The notes under the pieces are model-generated. The model made no database searches and had not been told where the DNA came from. It worked only from the letters and a program-made list of their open reading frames with translations. Below, piece after piece: positions 44,356 through 53,837 of a stretch of DNA of 64,000 nt. Position numbers and translations under genes: made by a program. Numbering within the stretch: position 1 is the first letter of the stretch; each line of letters opens with the position of its first letter. Location: positions 372,001 to 436,000 of the forward strand of contig JAFWCB010000005.1 in the NCBI GenBank assembly GCA_017537025.1, read 5' to 3'. Source of the DNA: Sediminibacterium sp. Its GTDB lineage: Bacteria; Bacteroidota; Bacteroidia; Chitinophagales; Chitinophagaceae.

Positions 44356-44388
44356 GTGTTTAATAATTTACGATGTAAATCTAAACAC
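44356..44388 (-). promoter_or_regulatory. Nested inverted repeat just before the crt sigma-factor start
   Basis: Outer arms GTGTTTA (44356-44362) and TAAACAC (44382-44388) enclose inner arms ATTTAC (44366-44371) and GTAAAT (44375-44380), both perfect and centred within 1 bp of each other. As DNA this is a 33-bp dyad suitable for a dimeric or tetrameric regulator such as CarH. As RNA it is an AU-rich hairpin ending 5 nt before the ATG, which could hide the start site. Confidence 0.6.
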
Positions 44389-44441
44389 AATTAATGAGCC
44401 CAAGAAATATTTTTGTTTAAATATTTTTATAAAAAGTGAAA

Positions 44442-44449
44442 CAAAAATA
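44442..44449 (-). promoter_or_regulatory. Possible -7 box for the sigma-crt operon
   Basis: TATTTTTG on the minus strand fits TAnnTTTG, about 90 bp before the sigma ATG. No TTTG is found at the proper -33 spacing, and the region is so AT-rich that chance matches are likely. The rest of the 225-bp gap shows no gene. Confidence 0.3.
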
Positions 44450-44575
44450 AAGTCATGTCAAAATACTATTGATTAATATTTTTTTATACATAGTATTATT
44501 TTATATATATTTACATAAAGAGCTACAAATCAATGATTTGAGTATTACTCTGTTTAATTATTTTAGTGATAACTA

Positions 44576-45454
44576 TTAAAGGGACGACACGTATTCCATC
44601 ACTTCTGACAGCGACTTTTTGAATGAAACGTTGGTAGGGATTCGCTTCTTATACGTTTGCGTGAGTGAACCAGACACAACAAGTTTAAAATCCGGCATTC
44701 GATTCTGAAAATTAATCAGGAATTTTTCAAAATTGAAGTTATAAGCAACTGATGTTAAATGTGTATATAGAAGATCCGGTTTTTTAATATTAGCAACATA
44801 TTCGACATCTTTTATGGGTATGTTGGCCCCAACATACAAAGTACTTATACCCCTACTTTTGAGTAAATAACTCATAAACAAAATGCCAAGTTCATGGTGT
44901 TCACCTTCGGGCAAAAATAATAATACAGATGTGTCATTTTTAATATGGCTATTGGTAGATTCAATACCCACAATTAATTTTTGTCTGACAATATTGGTAA
45001 CCAGATGTTCCTGTGCAGGGTTGATATGATTTGTTTGCCATAGCACCCCTATCCGTTCCATAAAAGGGAAAATGATTTGAGTGATCGTCTTTTCTATACC
45101 TTTTGCCAGAATATAATTATCGAGAACAGCCTCAAACTCGTCCATTTTCATATCAACCATACAATGGATCATCTCATTAACGATACGCTCTTGCTGGGCC
45201 TGAACTTGAGATAAGGATAAAATTTTCTCCTTCATTTCATCGGGAGTCATCTTATCTATATGAGAGATTTTATATCCGAATTTATTTAGCAGTGCAATAT
45301 TGAGTACGGTTTTTAACTCAACATTAGAATAATATCGAATATTTGTATCAGTTCGTTGGGGATTCAAAAAAGAATATCGTTGCTCCCAAATACGTATAGT
45401 ATGAGCTTTAATCCCTGAGAGATTTTCTAAATCTTTAATGGTAAAGGCGTTCAT
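44576..45454 (-). CDS. CarH/LitR-type MerR regulator with B12-binding domain
   Basis: This is a 292-residue MerR-family regulator with a cobalamin-binding light-sensor architecture. The N-terminal winged helix reads FTIKDLENLSGIKAHTIRIW and EQRYSFLNPQRTDTNIRYYS. The four-helix B12-cap has the Wx9EH motif (Trp139, Glu149, His150). The Rossmann B12 domain has ExHxxG (Glu185-His186-His187-Glu188-Leu189-Gly190), with His187 as the predicted axial ligand. In CarH proteins adenosylcobalamin holds a DNA-binding tetramer in the dark and light breaks it. Here Gln140 replaces the His that follows the Trp in Thermus CarH. The gene is 225 bp upstream of the sigma factor of the crt operon. Confidence 0.9.
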   Translation of the reverse strand: MNAFTIKDLENLSGIKAHTIRIWEQRYSFLNPQRTDTNIRYYSNVELKTVLNIALLNKFGYKISHIDKMTPDEMKEKILSLSQVQAQQERIVNEMIHCMVDMKMDEFEAVLDNYILAKGIEKTITQIIFPFMERIGVLWQTNHINPAQEHLVTNIVRQKLIVGIESTNSHIKNDTSVLLFLPEGEHHELGILFMSYLLKSRGISTLYVGANIPIKDVEYVANIKKPDLLYTHLTSVAYNFNFEKFLINFQNRMPDFKLVVSGSLTQTYKKRIPTNVSFKKSLSEVMEYVSSL

Positions 45455-45513
45455 GCTAAAGTTCTAAAACAACAAATATTTTTAATTGTTTAGAAATATT
45501 GATAAATATCTTA

Positions 45514-45532
45514 AGTTATTTTGTAAATAACT
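45514..45532 (-). promoter_or_regulatory. Perfect palindrome upstream of the CarH-like gene
   Basis: Arms AGTTATTT and AAATAACT flank a 3-bp centre (19 bp in all), 60 bp before the regulator ATG. MerR-type regulators bind dyads of this size, so it is a candidate autoregulatory operator. AT-richness makes short palindromes common, which limits confidence. Confidence 0.45.
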
Positions 45533-45572
45533 CATTAGTAACCAAAAGATTATAGTTAAGAGGAATAAAACA

Positions 45573-45601
45573 AAAAGCTGTTCCATGATAGAACAGCTTT
45601 T
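45573..45601 (-). terminator. Hairpin terminator of the polysaccharide operon
   Basis: Arms AAAAGCTGTTC (45573-45583) and GAACAGCTTTT (45591-45601) pair perfectly around a 7-nt loop. On the minus strand the 3' arm ends in TTTTTG, giving a U-tract. It lies 25 bp after the rfbA stop and should end the long minus-strand glycan transcript. Confidence 0.85.
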
Positions 45602-45625
45602 CCCAAAATCTCTTAAACAAATAAA

Positions 45626-46486
45626 TTATTTTTTTAATCTCTTCAAGTACTCTCCATACCCGCTTTTTGAATATTTTTCGCCCAGTTCCATTAATTTATC
45701 GGTTCCGATAAATCCCATTCTATAGGCAACCTCTTCAATACAACCCACTTTTTGACTTTGACGCTTCTCAATTACCCTTACAAATTCGCAGGCATCACTA
45801 AATGAGTCGAAAGTTCCGGTATCTAACCAAGCTGTACCCCTATTCATGATGCCAACTTGCAATTTCCCTCTTTTCAAATATTCGCCATTTACATCTGTAA
45901 TCTCGTACTCACCTCTTGCCGAAGGTTTAATATTTTTTGCAATCTCTATTACATCATTATCGTAAAAGTATAGCCCCGGTACTGCAAAGTTAGATTTGGG
46001 CTGCTTAGGTTTCTCCTCGATAGAAATAGCTTTTTGATTGGCATCGAATTCAACTACTCCGTACCGTTCGGGATCATTTACTTCATAAGCAAATACGGCG
46101 GCCCCTTCTACATCAGAAAAAGATTGTACCAGTTTACTAAAGCCCGCTCCGTAAAAAATATTGTCGCCAAGAATCAGGGCAACTTTATCTTTTCCTACGA
46201 ATTTTTCGCCAATTACAAAAGCTTGGGCTAACCCATTTGGAACATGCTGTACTTCATATTGAAAATTACAACCTAGCTCAGAGCCATCTCCCAGTAAGCG
46301 TTTGAACTGATCTAAATCGTGGGGTGCGGTTATAAATAGAATGTCTTTAATACCTGCAAGCATAAGTACAGAAAGCGGATAATAAATCATAGGTTTATCA
46401 TAAACAGGCATTAACTGTTTACTGATTCCCTTTGTAATGGGATACAATCGTGTTCCTGAACCGGCAGCCAGAATAATTCCTTTCAT
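45626..46486 (-). CDS. rfbA: Glucose-1-phosphate thymidylyltransferase
   Basis: RfbA makes dTDP-glucose from dTTP and glucose 1-phosphate, the first step to dTDP-rhamnose and other dTDP-deoxysugars. The 286-residue protein has the nucleotidyltransferase signature [66 protein letters not shown] and [13 protein letters not shown]. It is the last gene of the operon, 17 bp after rfbC. Confidence 0.96.
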   Translation of the reverse strand: MKGIILAAGSGTRLYPITKGISKQLMPVYDKPMIYYPLSVLMLAGIKDILFITAPHDLDQFKRLLGDGSELGCNFQYEVQHVPNGLAQAFVIGEKFVGKDKVALILGDNIFYGAGFSKLVQSFSDVEGAAVFAYEVNDPERYGVVEFDANQKAISIEEKPKQPKSNFAVPGLYFYDNDVIEIAKNIKPSARGEYEITDVNGEYLKRGKLQVGIMNRGTAWLDTGTFDSFSDACEFVRVIEKRQSQKVGCIEEVAYRMGFIGTDKLMELGEKYSKSGYGEYLKRLKK

Positions 46487-46503
46487 AGTATTATTTTTTA
46501 AAA

Positions 46504-47061
46504 TTAAAAGCTTAGGGTGCTAATAATGTCTTTCAATGGAGGTAAGATAGTATCTTTCTCAGAAAGTATATGTAGTGATTTATCTATTTTCCAATCGATT
46601 CCAAGATCCGGATCGTTATATATAATACCGCCTTCAGAAGCTTTGTGATAATAATTATCGCATTTATAAAAAAATACAGCTTCTTCACTTAATACCACAA
46701 ATCCATGCGCAAATCCTCTCGGTACAAAAAATTGGGTTCGACTATCTTCAGATAATTCTATGGCTACATGCTGTCCGAAAGTCTTGGATTCTCTGCGCAA
46801 GTCTACGGCAATATCCAGCACCGAACCTTTTAAAACCCTTACCAGCTTCGCTTGCGCAAATTCTCCATGCTGAAAATGCAAACCACGTAAAACGCCCCGT
46901 TTTGAACTCGATTGATTATCCTGAACAAAATCAATAGCCAGACCGGTTTTTTCTAAAAAAGTTTTTTTATTGAAGCTTTCAAAAAAATAACCTCTGTTAT
47001 CACCAAAGAAAGTATCGTGAATAATATAACAACCTTCCAAAGAAGTAAATTCAATATTCAT
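46504..47061 (-). CDS. rfbC: dTDP-4-dehydrorhamnose 3,5-epimerase
   Basis: RfbC epimerises dTDP-4-keto-6-deoxyglucose at C3 and C5. The 185-residue cupin protein shows [40 protein letters not shown] with the catalytic His in [22 protein letters not shown] and [14 protein letters not shown]. It lies between rfbB and rfbA, 1 bp after the rfbB stop. Confidence 0.96.
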   Translation of the reverse strand: MNIEFTSLEGCYIIHDTFFGDNRGYFFESFNKKTFLEKTGLAIDFVQDNQSSSKRGVLRGLHFQHGEFAQAKLVRVLKGSVLDIAVDLRRESKTFGQHVAIELSEDSRTQFFVPRGFAHGFVVLSEEAVFFYKCDNYYHKASEGGIIYNDPDLGIDWKIDKSLHILSEKDTILPPLKDIISTLSF

Positions 47062-47062
47062 A

Positions 47063-48118
47063 CTAACGGTTAGAATACATGGATTGATAATAGTGTTGAT
47101 AATTTCCGCTTGTTACATTTTGCAACCATTCGGTATTGTTCAAATACCAGTCGATCGTTTCGGCCAGCCCTTCCTCAAAAGTAACCGTTGGTTTCCAACC
47201 CAATTCTTTATTAATTTTTGATGCGTCAATAGCATATCTGCGATCATGACCGGGCCTGTCCTTCACATAAGTGATAAGTCTTTCACTATAACCAGTAGCT
47301 CTTCCCAATTTCTGATCCATAATTTTACAGAGCAGCTTTACAAGGTCGATATTTTTCCACTCATTAAAGCCACCGATATTATAAGTTTCTCCGTCAACAC
47401 CCTGATGAAAAACCAGATCAATCGCCAATGCGTGATCTTTTACATATAACCAATCTCTGGTATACAAGCCATCGCCATAAACTGGTAAGGGTTTCTCTTG
47501 AATGATATTATTAATAAATAGTGGTATTAATTTCTCCGGAAAATGATAGGGACCATAATTATTAGAGCAATTAGATACTACTGTTTGCATATGATAAGTT
47601 TCTCTATAAGCTCTTACAAAGTGGTCGGAAGCGGCTTTACTAGCTGAGTATGGGGAATTGGGATCATAGGGAGTAGTTTCTTTGAACAAACCTTCTTCAC
47701 CTAGCGATCCGTAAACTTCATCAGTAGAGATATGATAAAAGCGGTGTTGATCATACGCGCCTTTCCATTTATTTCTAGCAGTGTTCAGTAAATTTACAGT
47801 TCCTATAATATTAGTATATACAAAATCGAGTGGCGAAACAATAGAGCGATCTACATGCGACTCGGCTGCTAAATGAATTATATCTGTTATTCCATATTTA
47901 TCAAATACTGTTTCAATAGCAGAGGGCTCAAGAATATTTACTTTCTCAAAATGATAATTAGGTTTTTGATCTATATCTTTCAAATTTTCCAGGTTTCCTG
48001 CATAGGTCAAAGCATCTACATTAACTATTTTATATTCAGGATATTTATTGACGAAAAGTCTCACAACATGTGAGCCGATAAAACCGGCTCCCCCTGTTAT
48101 CATGATTTTTTTACTCAT
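47063..48118 (-). CDS. rfbB: dTDP-glucose 4,6-dehydratase
   Basis: RfbB converts dTDP-glucose to dTDP-4-keto-6-deoxyglucose with bound NAD. This 351-residue short-chain dehydrogenase-like protein shows KIMITGGAGFIGSHVVRLF, LAAESHVDRSI, the catalytic-site ISTDEVYGSLGEEGLF, YSASKAASDHFVRAYRETY and SNNYGPYHFPEKLIPLFI. The final enzyme of dTDP-rhamnose synthesis (rfbD, reductase) is not in the cluster, so it is encoded elsewhere or another dTDP sugar is made. Confidence 0.96.
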   Translation of the reverse strand: MSKKIMITGGAGFIGSHVVRLFVNKYPEYKIVNVDALTYAGNLENLKDIDQKPNYHFEKVNILEPSAIETVFDKYGITDIIHLAAESHVDRSIVSPLDFVYTNIIGTVNLLNTARNKWKGAYDQHRFYHISTDEVYGSLGEEGLFKETTPYDPNSPYSASKAASDHFVRAYRETYHMQTVVSNCSNNYGPYHFPEKLIPLFINNIIQEKPLPVYGDGLYTRDWLYVKDHALAIDLVFHQGVDGETYNIGGFNEWKNIDLVKLLCKIMDQKLGRATGYSERLITYVKDRPGHDRRYAIDASKINKELGWKPTVTFEEGLAETIDWYLNNTEWLQNVTSGNYQHYYQSMYSNR

Positions 48119-48130
48119 ACATTTTAGTTA

Positions 48131-49060
48131 TTACCAGTTAGTATTTTTAACATCGTTATATACCATTTGTATTCCTTCCTTCAAGCTTATCTTTGCTTTC
48201 CATCCTTTCGATTTCATTTTAGAAACATCCATCAGTTTACGGGGGGTTCCATCGGGCTTACTGGTATCAAAAACAATATCTCCTTCGAAATTAGTAATTG
48301 ATTTTATTATTTCCGCCAGTTCCTCAATCGACACATCTTCACCAGTACCAATATTCACTAACCCTTTTTCATTATACGACTGCATGAGATGTAAGCAGGC
48401 CTCTGACAAATCATCGACGTGCAAAAATTCTCTTCGCGGCTTCCCGGTTCCCCAAATTGTAACTGCGGGTAAACCCTCACGTTTTGCAGTGATGAATTTT
48501 CGTAATAAAGCAGGTAAAACATGGCTTTTCTCCAAATCATAATTATCATTCGGGCCATATAAATTCGTAGGCATAGCCGAGATAAAATTACAGCCATATT
48601 GCGCGCGATAGCTATCGCAGAGTTCTATCCCCGCAATTTTTGCTATAGCATAAGGCTGGTTGGTTTCTTCTAAATAGCCACTTAATAAATATTCTTCTTT
48701 TAATGGTTGAGGAGCCATTTTAGGATAAATACAAGATGAACCCAGGAATAACAATTTCCTAACCCCATTCAAATAACTATGATGGATGATATTGGATTCC
48801 ATTATTAAGTTATCATAAATAAACTCGGCTCTGTAAGTATTATTAGCTACAATCCCTCCTACTTTAGCGGCGGCTAAAAAAACATGATCAGGTTTTTCTA
48901 CTGCAAAAAAATCGCTTACAGCTTGCTGGTTTCTCAAATCGAGCTCTGAAGATGTTCTGGTAATAATATTTGAAAAGCCATCTGCCATTAATTTACGTAC
49001 AATGGCACTACCCACCATACCCCGATGCCCGGCTACATATATTTTATCCTCTTTATTCAC
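48131..49060 (-). CDS. fcl: GDP-L-fucose synthase
   Basis: Fcl (WcaG) epimerises and reduces GDP-4-keto-6-deoxymannose to GDP-L-fucose. The 309-residue protein has [51 protein letters not shown], the catalytic [11 protein letters not shown], and [20 protein letters not shown]. It follows gmd, which makes its substrate, after a 47-bp gap with short TTACTTATA-like repeats. The rfbB gene is next. Confidence 0.95.
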   Translation of the reverse strand: MNKEDKIYVAGHRGMVGSAIVRKLMADGFSNIITRTSSELDLRNQQAVSDFFAVEKPDHVFLAAAKVGGIVANNTYRAEFIYDNLIMESNIIHHSYLNGVRKLLFLGSSCIYPKMAPQPLKEEYLLSGYLEETNQPYAIAKIAGIELCDSYRAQYGCNFISAMPTNLYGPNDNYDLEKSHVLPALLRKFITAKREGLPAVTIWGTGKPRREFLHVDDLSEACLHLMQSYNEKGLVNIGTGEDVSIEELAEIIKSITNFEGDIVFDTSKPDGTPRKLMDVSKMKSKGWKAKISLKEGIQMVYNDVKNTNW

Positions 49061-49107
49061 TTTTATACTTATTTACTTATATATCTATTTTACTTATACC
49101 TTCCTCC

Positions 49108-50211
49108 CTACTCCTCCCCCCTCATCCCAAACCCATTCTCTTTTAATAATTGCTCTCTTTTAAACTCAACAATATCGGCAGCAACCATTTCCTTTACCAT
49201 CGCTTCCAATGTGTATTTAGGTTTCCAGTTGAGTTTGTTATTCGCCTTACTCGCATCACCTATCAATAAATCAACTTCTGTAGGTCGGTAATATCTAGGA
49301 TCTACCTTTACCACTTCCTTCCCAGATTCCAGATTATGGATTGTTGATTTCGTTACTCTTCCCACCTCATTTACACCCTCTCCCGTAAACTCCAATTCCA
49401 CTCCAATCTCCCTAAATGCCATCTTCACAAAATCGCGGATATAGGTGGTGATACCCGTTGCCAATACAAAATCTTCCGCTTTCTCTTGCTGCATCATCAA
49501 CCACATCCCCTCCACATAATCTTTAGCATGACCCCAATCGCGCTGTGCATCCAGATTGCCTAAATATATCGTATCCTGCAAACCCAAGGCAATCTTTGCC
49601 ACGCCTCTTGTTATCTTACGTGTAACAAAAGTTTCTCCTCTTAGCGGACTCTCATGATTAAACAATATACCATTGCATGCATACATACCATACGCTTCCC
49701 GATAATTAACCGTGATCCAATAGGCGTAAAGCTTCGCTACTGCATATGGACTTCTTGGATAAAATGGGGTTGTTTCACTTTGTGGTACTGCTTGTACCAA
49801 ACCATATAACTCCGAGGTTGACGCTTGGTAGAACTTCGTTTTCTGTGTTAAGCCTAATAACCGAATAGCTTCTAATATTCTCAAAGCACCGATCCCATCC
49901 GCATTAGCAGTATACTCAGGAGTTTCAAAACTAACATGCACATGGCTCATAGCAGCCAAATTATAAATCTCATCAGGCTGTACTTCCTGTATAATCCTAA
50001 TCAAATTAGTGCTATCCGTCAAATCCCCATAATGCAACGTTAAATGCCGTGTGGGTACATGTGGATCTTCATATAAATGATCTATTCGTTGCGTATTGAA
50101 TAAAGAACTTCTCCGCTTGATACCATGTACCACATAACCTTTCCGCAAAAGTAGCTCTGCTAAATACGACCCATCCTGACCCGTAATACCGGTAATTAAT
50201 GCAACTTTCAT
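49108..50211 (-). CDS. gmd: GDP-mannose 4,6-dehydratase
   Basis: Gmd converts GDP-mannose to GDP-4-keto-6-deoxymannose, the first step to GDP-L-fucose. The ATG at 50211 gives [20 protein letters not shown] and 367 residues. A start at 50265 is rejected because it overlaps the preceding glycosyltransferase. Motifs include [56 protein letters not shown] and [15 protein letters not shown]. Near the C-terminus the coding sequence (49324-49337) contains a 14-mer shared with the inverted repeat at 860-878. The start overlaps the glycosyltransferase stop (ATGA). Confidence 0.96.
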   Translation of the reverse strand: MKVALITGITGQDGSYLAELLLRKGYVVHGIKRRSSLFNTQRIDHLYEDPHVPTRHLTLHYGDLTDSTNLIRIIQEVQPDEIYNLAAMSHVHVSFETPEYTANADGIGALRILEAIRLLGLTQKTKFYQASTSELYGLVQAVPQSETTPFYPRSPYAVAKLYAYWITVNYREAYGMYACNGILFNHESPLRGETFVTRKITRGVAKIALGLQDTIYLGNLDAQRDWGHAKDYVEGMWLMMQQEKAEDFVLATGITTYIRDFVKMAFREIGVELEFTGEGVNEVGRVTKSTIHNLESGKEVVKVDPRYYRPTEVDLLIGDASKANNKLNWKPKYTLEAMVKEMVAADIVEFKREQLLKENGFGMRGEE

Positions 50212-50952
50212 GTAATTAAAAATTGGGTGATTTTTCTTAATGGTTTTAAATAAAGCGTGAACCAATAGGGTTTTAATTCATTAATTTCCCAAGCCATTCT
50301 ATCGCCTTTATTAGCTAACAGTCGGTTTTGAATTGACTTGTTACTTGCTCCCCCGGTTCTCATGTTTACCATTATTTCCGGCAAATATGCAACCTTAATA
50401 CCATATCTGTATAAAAAACGAAGCATCAACTCATAATCGGCAGCTGTATATAGATTGAGATTAAAATATCCATACTGTTCGTATATCGTTTTTTTTTACA
50501 AAAAAAGTAGGGTGTGGGGGCATCCATCCGTATAAAAAACCCTTTTTTGAAAACTGTCCTGCCTGCCAAGTACGTGTAACTTGTCCTGTTTCGGGGTTTG
50601 AATAAATAAGATCACCATAAATAGCATCAGCATTAGTGGATTCAAATAAATCAGCTACTTTTTGAAGAATGTTCTGATTCATATACATATCATCGGAGTT
50701 AAGTATACCGATAATATCTCCCTTAGTTTTCGATAGCCCCTTATTCATGGCATCATAAATACCGGAATCTTTTTCAGAAAACACTATAGACTGGGGTGAT
50801 GTTTCTTTCACTAATTGGCATGTGTTATCCGAGGAGGCACCATCAATAACGATATGCTCTATATGCGGGTAGCTTTGATTATTGATTGATGCTAAACAAT
50901 CCATAATAGTAGCTGCACTATTATAGGTAGCAGTAATGATGGAGAATTTCAA
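50208..50952 (-). pseudogene. Family 2 glycosyltransferase split by a +1 frameshift in an A9 tract
   Basis: This is a WcaA-like GT2 of about 247 residues once the frame is repaired. The first part (50952 to about 50461) has FSIITATYNSAATIMDCLAS, DGASSDNTCQLV, IYDAMNKGLSKTKGDIIGIL and NSDDMY. It continues to GWMPPHPTFFVKK, then runs into a stop. The rest continues in another frame with NLYTAADYELMLRFLYRYG and PEIMVNMRTGGASNKS. On the minus strand the junction is GTA followed by nine A in all and then CG. Eight A would join VKK to TIYEQYGYFNLNLYTAADYE. It may be a sequencing error, a phase-variable switch, or a site of transcriptional slippage. The start and stop overlap neighbours as in an intact gene. 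Confidence 0.88.
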
Positions 50953-52676
50953 CGTTCTACAATTATATTTTCCATTACGAGCATATCCATACTTGTTCTT
51001 AAGAAACAGTCTAATGCTTCTTCCGGCTTATTTACAATAGGTTCGTTTTCATTAAACGAAGTGTTCAATAAAATGGGAACACCTGTTTGCTGAAAGAAAT
51101 ATTGTATCAATGCATGATAACGCGGAGAAATGGCAGCATCAACGGTTTGTAATCTACCTGTACCATCCGCATGTGTTACCGCTGGAATTAATTGTCTTTT
51201 CTCCTCTCTAATAAGATACACTTTCTCCATAAAAGGTACTATATCGTCTATCTCAAAAAAATCACTTACATGTTCTTTTAAAATACTGGGTGCAAAAGGC
51301 CTGAAGCTTTCTCTTCTTTTGATCTTACTGTTAATAATATCTTTTGCATCCTGCCGTGTAGGATCTGCCAAAATAGATCTTCCACCCAGTGCTCGGGGAC
51401 CAAATTCTGCTTTCCCGTTAAACCAACCAACCACGGCTGCATTTATTAATTTTGACACCACATAAGGTAGTAAATGTTCATCTTTTAATTTCCTATAAGA
51501 AATACCTCGTGCTTGTAACATATTCTCGATATACTCATTCGAGAAAGAAGCACCTGTATACGCAGAAAAAATGGGTGAGGTACGTGATTGCTTCAGTTGA
51601 TTATAATAGACATACTGTGCTGCACCCATTGATATACCTGCATCATGACCGGCAGAAGGGATATATATTTTTTTAAAAGGAGTATTTGACAATATCTTCC
51701 CATTAGCAACGCTATTTTGAGCAACACCTCCAGCGATACAAACAGCTTTGAGATTAGTTTTTTGATATAAATAATCTAAGCAATGAAAAATAGCCAGTTC
51801 AGCCATTCTTTGTACAGAAGCTGCCAGATCTTTATGATATTGGGAGAGTGGCTCATCTTTTAACCGTTGTTTACCAAATATTGCTTCTGCTTTATTACCG
51901 AAGGCATTTGGGTGCTTAGGTATATTATCATCGCTATACGCTACATATCCTTTGCCCGGTGACCTGAAATAAGAAAGATTTAATTTAAATAACCCCCCGG
52001 GAATTAATTGCACTACATCTTGTAGCTTATCTACATATAAAGGTTTTCCATAGGGAGCCAAGCCCATTATTTTATACTCATCGCCATAATGTGGAAATCC
52101 AAGTAACTGTGTGAAAGCAGTATAAAAAATACCTAATGAATGGGGGAAGTCGATAGACTCTAATACTTCAATACTTGACCCTTTTCCAATTGCCAACATA
52201 GTGGTAGAAAAATCACCAGATCCATCTATACTGATAATGGCTGCCTCGTGAAAAGGTGAGGAAAAAAAGGCACTGGCCAAATGACTTCGATGATGTTCTA
52301 TTTGATGAATTTTGGGTCTGAGTTTTTCTTTCCCTATACCAAAATGAATTTCAAATTCCTGTTCTATACTGTTTACTTTTTTTTGATTTTGCAAGCGCTC
52401 AAAAGTATGGATGGCACTTTCTATTGGTCGCGAAGCAAAAAATAAAAGTTTATTCAGGAATTTAGCTTTAGGATCTCTTCCGATCGCAATATGATCTACA
52501 TCTTGTAATGAAATGTTAGCTTCATCTAAGCAGAATTGAATGGCTTCTGCCGGAAAGCCAGCCCAATGTTTTATTCTTTTAAATCGTTCTTCCTCAGTAG
52601 CTGCTAAAAGTTTACCATCTATAAAAATAGCTGCTGAAGAGTCTGCATGATATGCATTTATCCCAAGTATAATCAT
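50949..52676 (-). CDS. O-carbamoyltransferase (NodU/CmcH family)
   Basis: This is a NodU/CmcH-family carbamoyltransferase of 575 residues that transfers a carbamoyl group from carbamoyl phosphate, through carbamoyl-AMP, to a hydroxyl, here most likely on a sugar. The N-terminal Kae1-like domain reads ILGINAYHADSSAAIFIDGK, then EEERFKRIKHWAGFP, and contains HHRSHLASAFFSSPF, SIDGSGDFSTTML and GGVAQNSVANGKI. The C-terminal domain has GKAEFGPRALGGRSILADP, RESFRPFAPSIL and LLNTSFNENEPIVNKPEEAL. It overlaps the split GT2 gene by 4 bp and follows a GT4 gene by 6 bp, so the modified product is probably the surface glycan. Confidence 0.92.
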   Translation of the reverse strand: MIILGINAYHADSSAAIFIDGKLLAATEEERFKRIKHWAGFPAEAIQFCLDEANISLQDVDHIAIGRDPKAKFLNKLLFFASRPIESAIHTFERLQNQKKVNSIEQEFEIHFGIGKEKLRPKIHQIEHHRSHLASAFFSSPFHEAAIISIDGSGDFSTTMLAIGKGSSIEVLESIDFPHSLGIFYTAFTQLLGFPHYGDEYKIMGLAPYGKPLYVDKLQDVVQLIPGGLFKLNLSYFRSPGKGYVAYSDDNIPKHPNAFGNKAEAIFGKQRLKDEPLSQYHKDLAASVQRMAELAIFHCLDYLYQKTNLKAVCIAGGVAQNSVANGKILSNTPFKKIYIPSAGHDAGISMGAAQYVYYNQLKQSRTSPIFSAYTGASFSNEYIENMLQARGISYRKLKDEHLLPYVVSKLINAAVVGWFNGKAEFGPRALGGRSILADPTRQDAKDIINSKIKRRESFRPFAPSILKEHVSDFFEIDDIVPFMEKVYLIREEKRQLIPAVTHADGTGRLQTVDAAISPRYHALIQYFFQQTGVPILLNTSFNENEPIVNKPEEALDCFLRTSMDMLVMENIIVER

Positions 52677-52682
52677 ATATAA

Positions 52683-53837
52683 CTAACCAAAAAGTTTTTT
52701 GTATGCAGCAACATAATCCTTCGTAACATATTGATTATTCGCTAATTGAAGCGCTCCACTATAAAATGACTCAAATACATAGTTATCCATTTTAGCAATT
52801 TGGTCAATAGCCGAAGCCGTTACTAATTTGTCGTCGATGGAAATGTTCCAACCTGCTTTCTGGGCTTCCAAATGATCCCAGCTTGTGAATTCACTTGTTA
52901 TAACGGGTCGCCCAACAGATAAACTCTCCACAATAGCATGACCAAAGTTCTCTGCCTTACTTAATAAAATCATCGCATGATGCTGAACAAATATATCTGT
53001 TACATCACTTGAATGATAATTTCCTAAATATTGAACTTTAATATGGCTAGGCATTTGAGAGATCAGTCTTTTACAATCCTCCCAATACGCTTTTTCCTTA
53101 ATTACGCCATATATGTTCAGTTCAATTTGTTGCGTACACAATACAAGTGTTTCAAGGAGATAAAATAGATTTTTTTTAGGCGTAATGATAGAAGCATAAA
53201 CTAATTTAATAATCCCACCTTCTTTGTACAAGAACGCAGGCGTACTTACAGGTTTATGAAATAAATTTGGAATAACTGTAGCACTATTTATCCCCCACCC
53301 TAATTTTTGAGCTTCAACAGCTTCGGCTTCAGAAGTAAAATGCCATTGCATATTTTTTGTTAGACCAGCTAATTTGATAAATTCTAGATATAAGAATTTT
53401 TTTAGCGGCTTTACATTAATAGCTCCTTTTTGGAGCATACCTCTGGGTGCTATAATAGTTTTGATATTTTTGAACGATTGAAGTGCAATTAAGGGATAGA
53501 GTAAGAACTGTAAGTGCATAAATCCATTGATATAAACTATATCAGGATTTACAGTTTTAATAATTTCTTTCCATTTACTAGGCGAGCTATTTTTTTTATC
53601 GTCATACCAAACTTTGGCATTTGATTGTTCTATCTGAACAGTATTCCACTCATTTAACTTTATATTCATTAATGGGAATTTTTCTCCAAGATCGTACCCG
53701 CCTGTTACGATATAAAAATCATATTCATTACCGAGTTTACTTATTATATTCTCAAGAGACCTAATAATACCCCCAGCCTTAAAAGCGGGATAAAAAAACT
53801 CGTAGATAATTAGAATTTTTTTTTGCCTTAAACTCAC
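52683..53837 (-). CDS. Family 4 glycosyltransferase
   Basis: This is a GT-B-fold, GT4-type glycosyltransferase of 384 residues. The N-terminal domain starts KKILIIYEFFYPAFKAGGII, the usual glycine-containing loop, followed by TIIAPRGMLQKGAI. The C-terminal nucleotide-sugar domain has YASIITPKKNLFYLLETLVL and LLSKAENFGHAIVESLSVGR, with the Glu-x7-Glu pair, then PVITSEFTSWDHL. The sugar donor and acceptor are unknown. The start overlaps the preceding GT4 stop by 4 bp. Confidence 0.9.
   Translation of the reverse strand: MSLRQKKILIIYEFFYPAFKAGGIIRSLENIISKLGNEYDFYIVTGGYDLGEKFPLMNIKLNEWNTVQIEQSNAKVWYDDKKNSSPSKWKEIIKTVNPDIVYINGFMHLQFLLYPLIALQSFKNIKTIIAPRGMLQKGAINVKPLKKFLYLEFIKLAGLTKNMQWHFTSEAEAVEAQKLGWGINSATVIPNLFHKPVSTPAFLYKEGGIIKLVYASIITPKKNLFYLLETLVLCTQQIELNIYGVIKEKAYWEDCKRLISQMPSHIKVQYLGNYHSSDVTDIFVQHHAMILLSKAENFGHAIVESLSVGRPVITSEFTSWDHLEAQKAGWNISIDDKLVTASAIDQIAKMDNYVFESFYSGALQLANNQYVTKDYVAAYKKLFG

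Noticed and set aside
44351..44575. Small gene or sRNA in the sigma-CarH gap
   Set aside because: No open frame of useful length and no hairpin-plus-T-tract was found apart from the dyad next to the sigma ATG.
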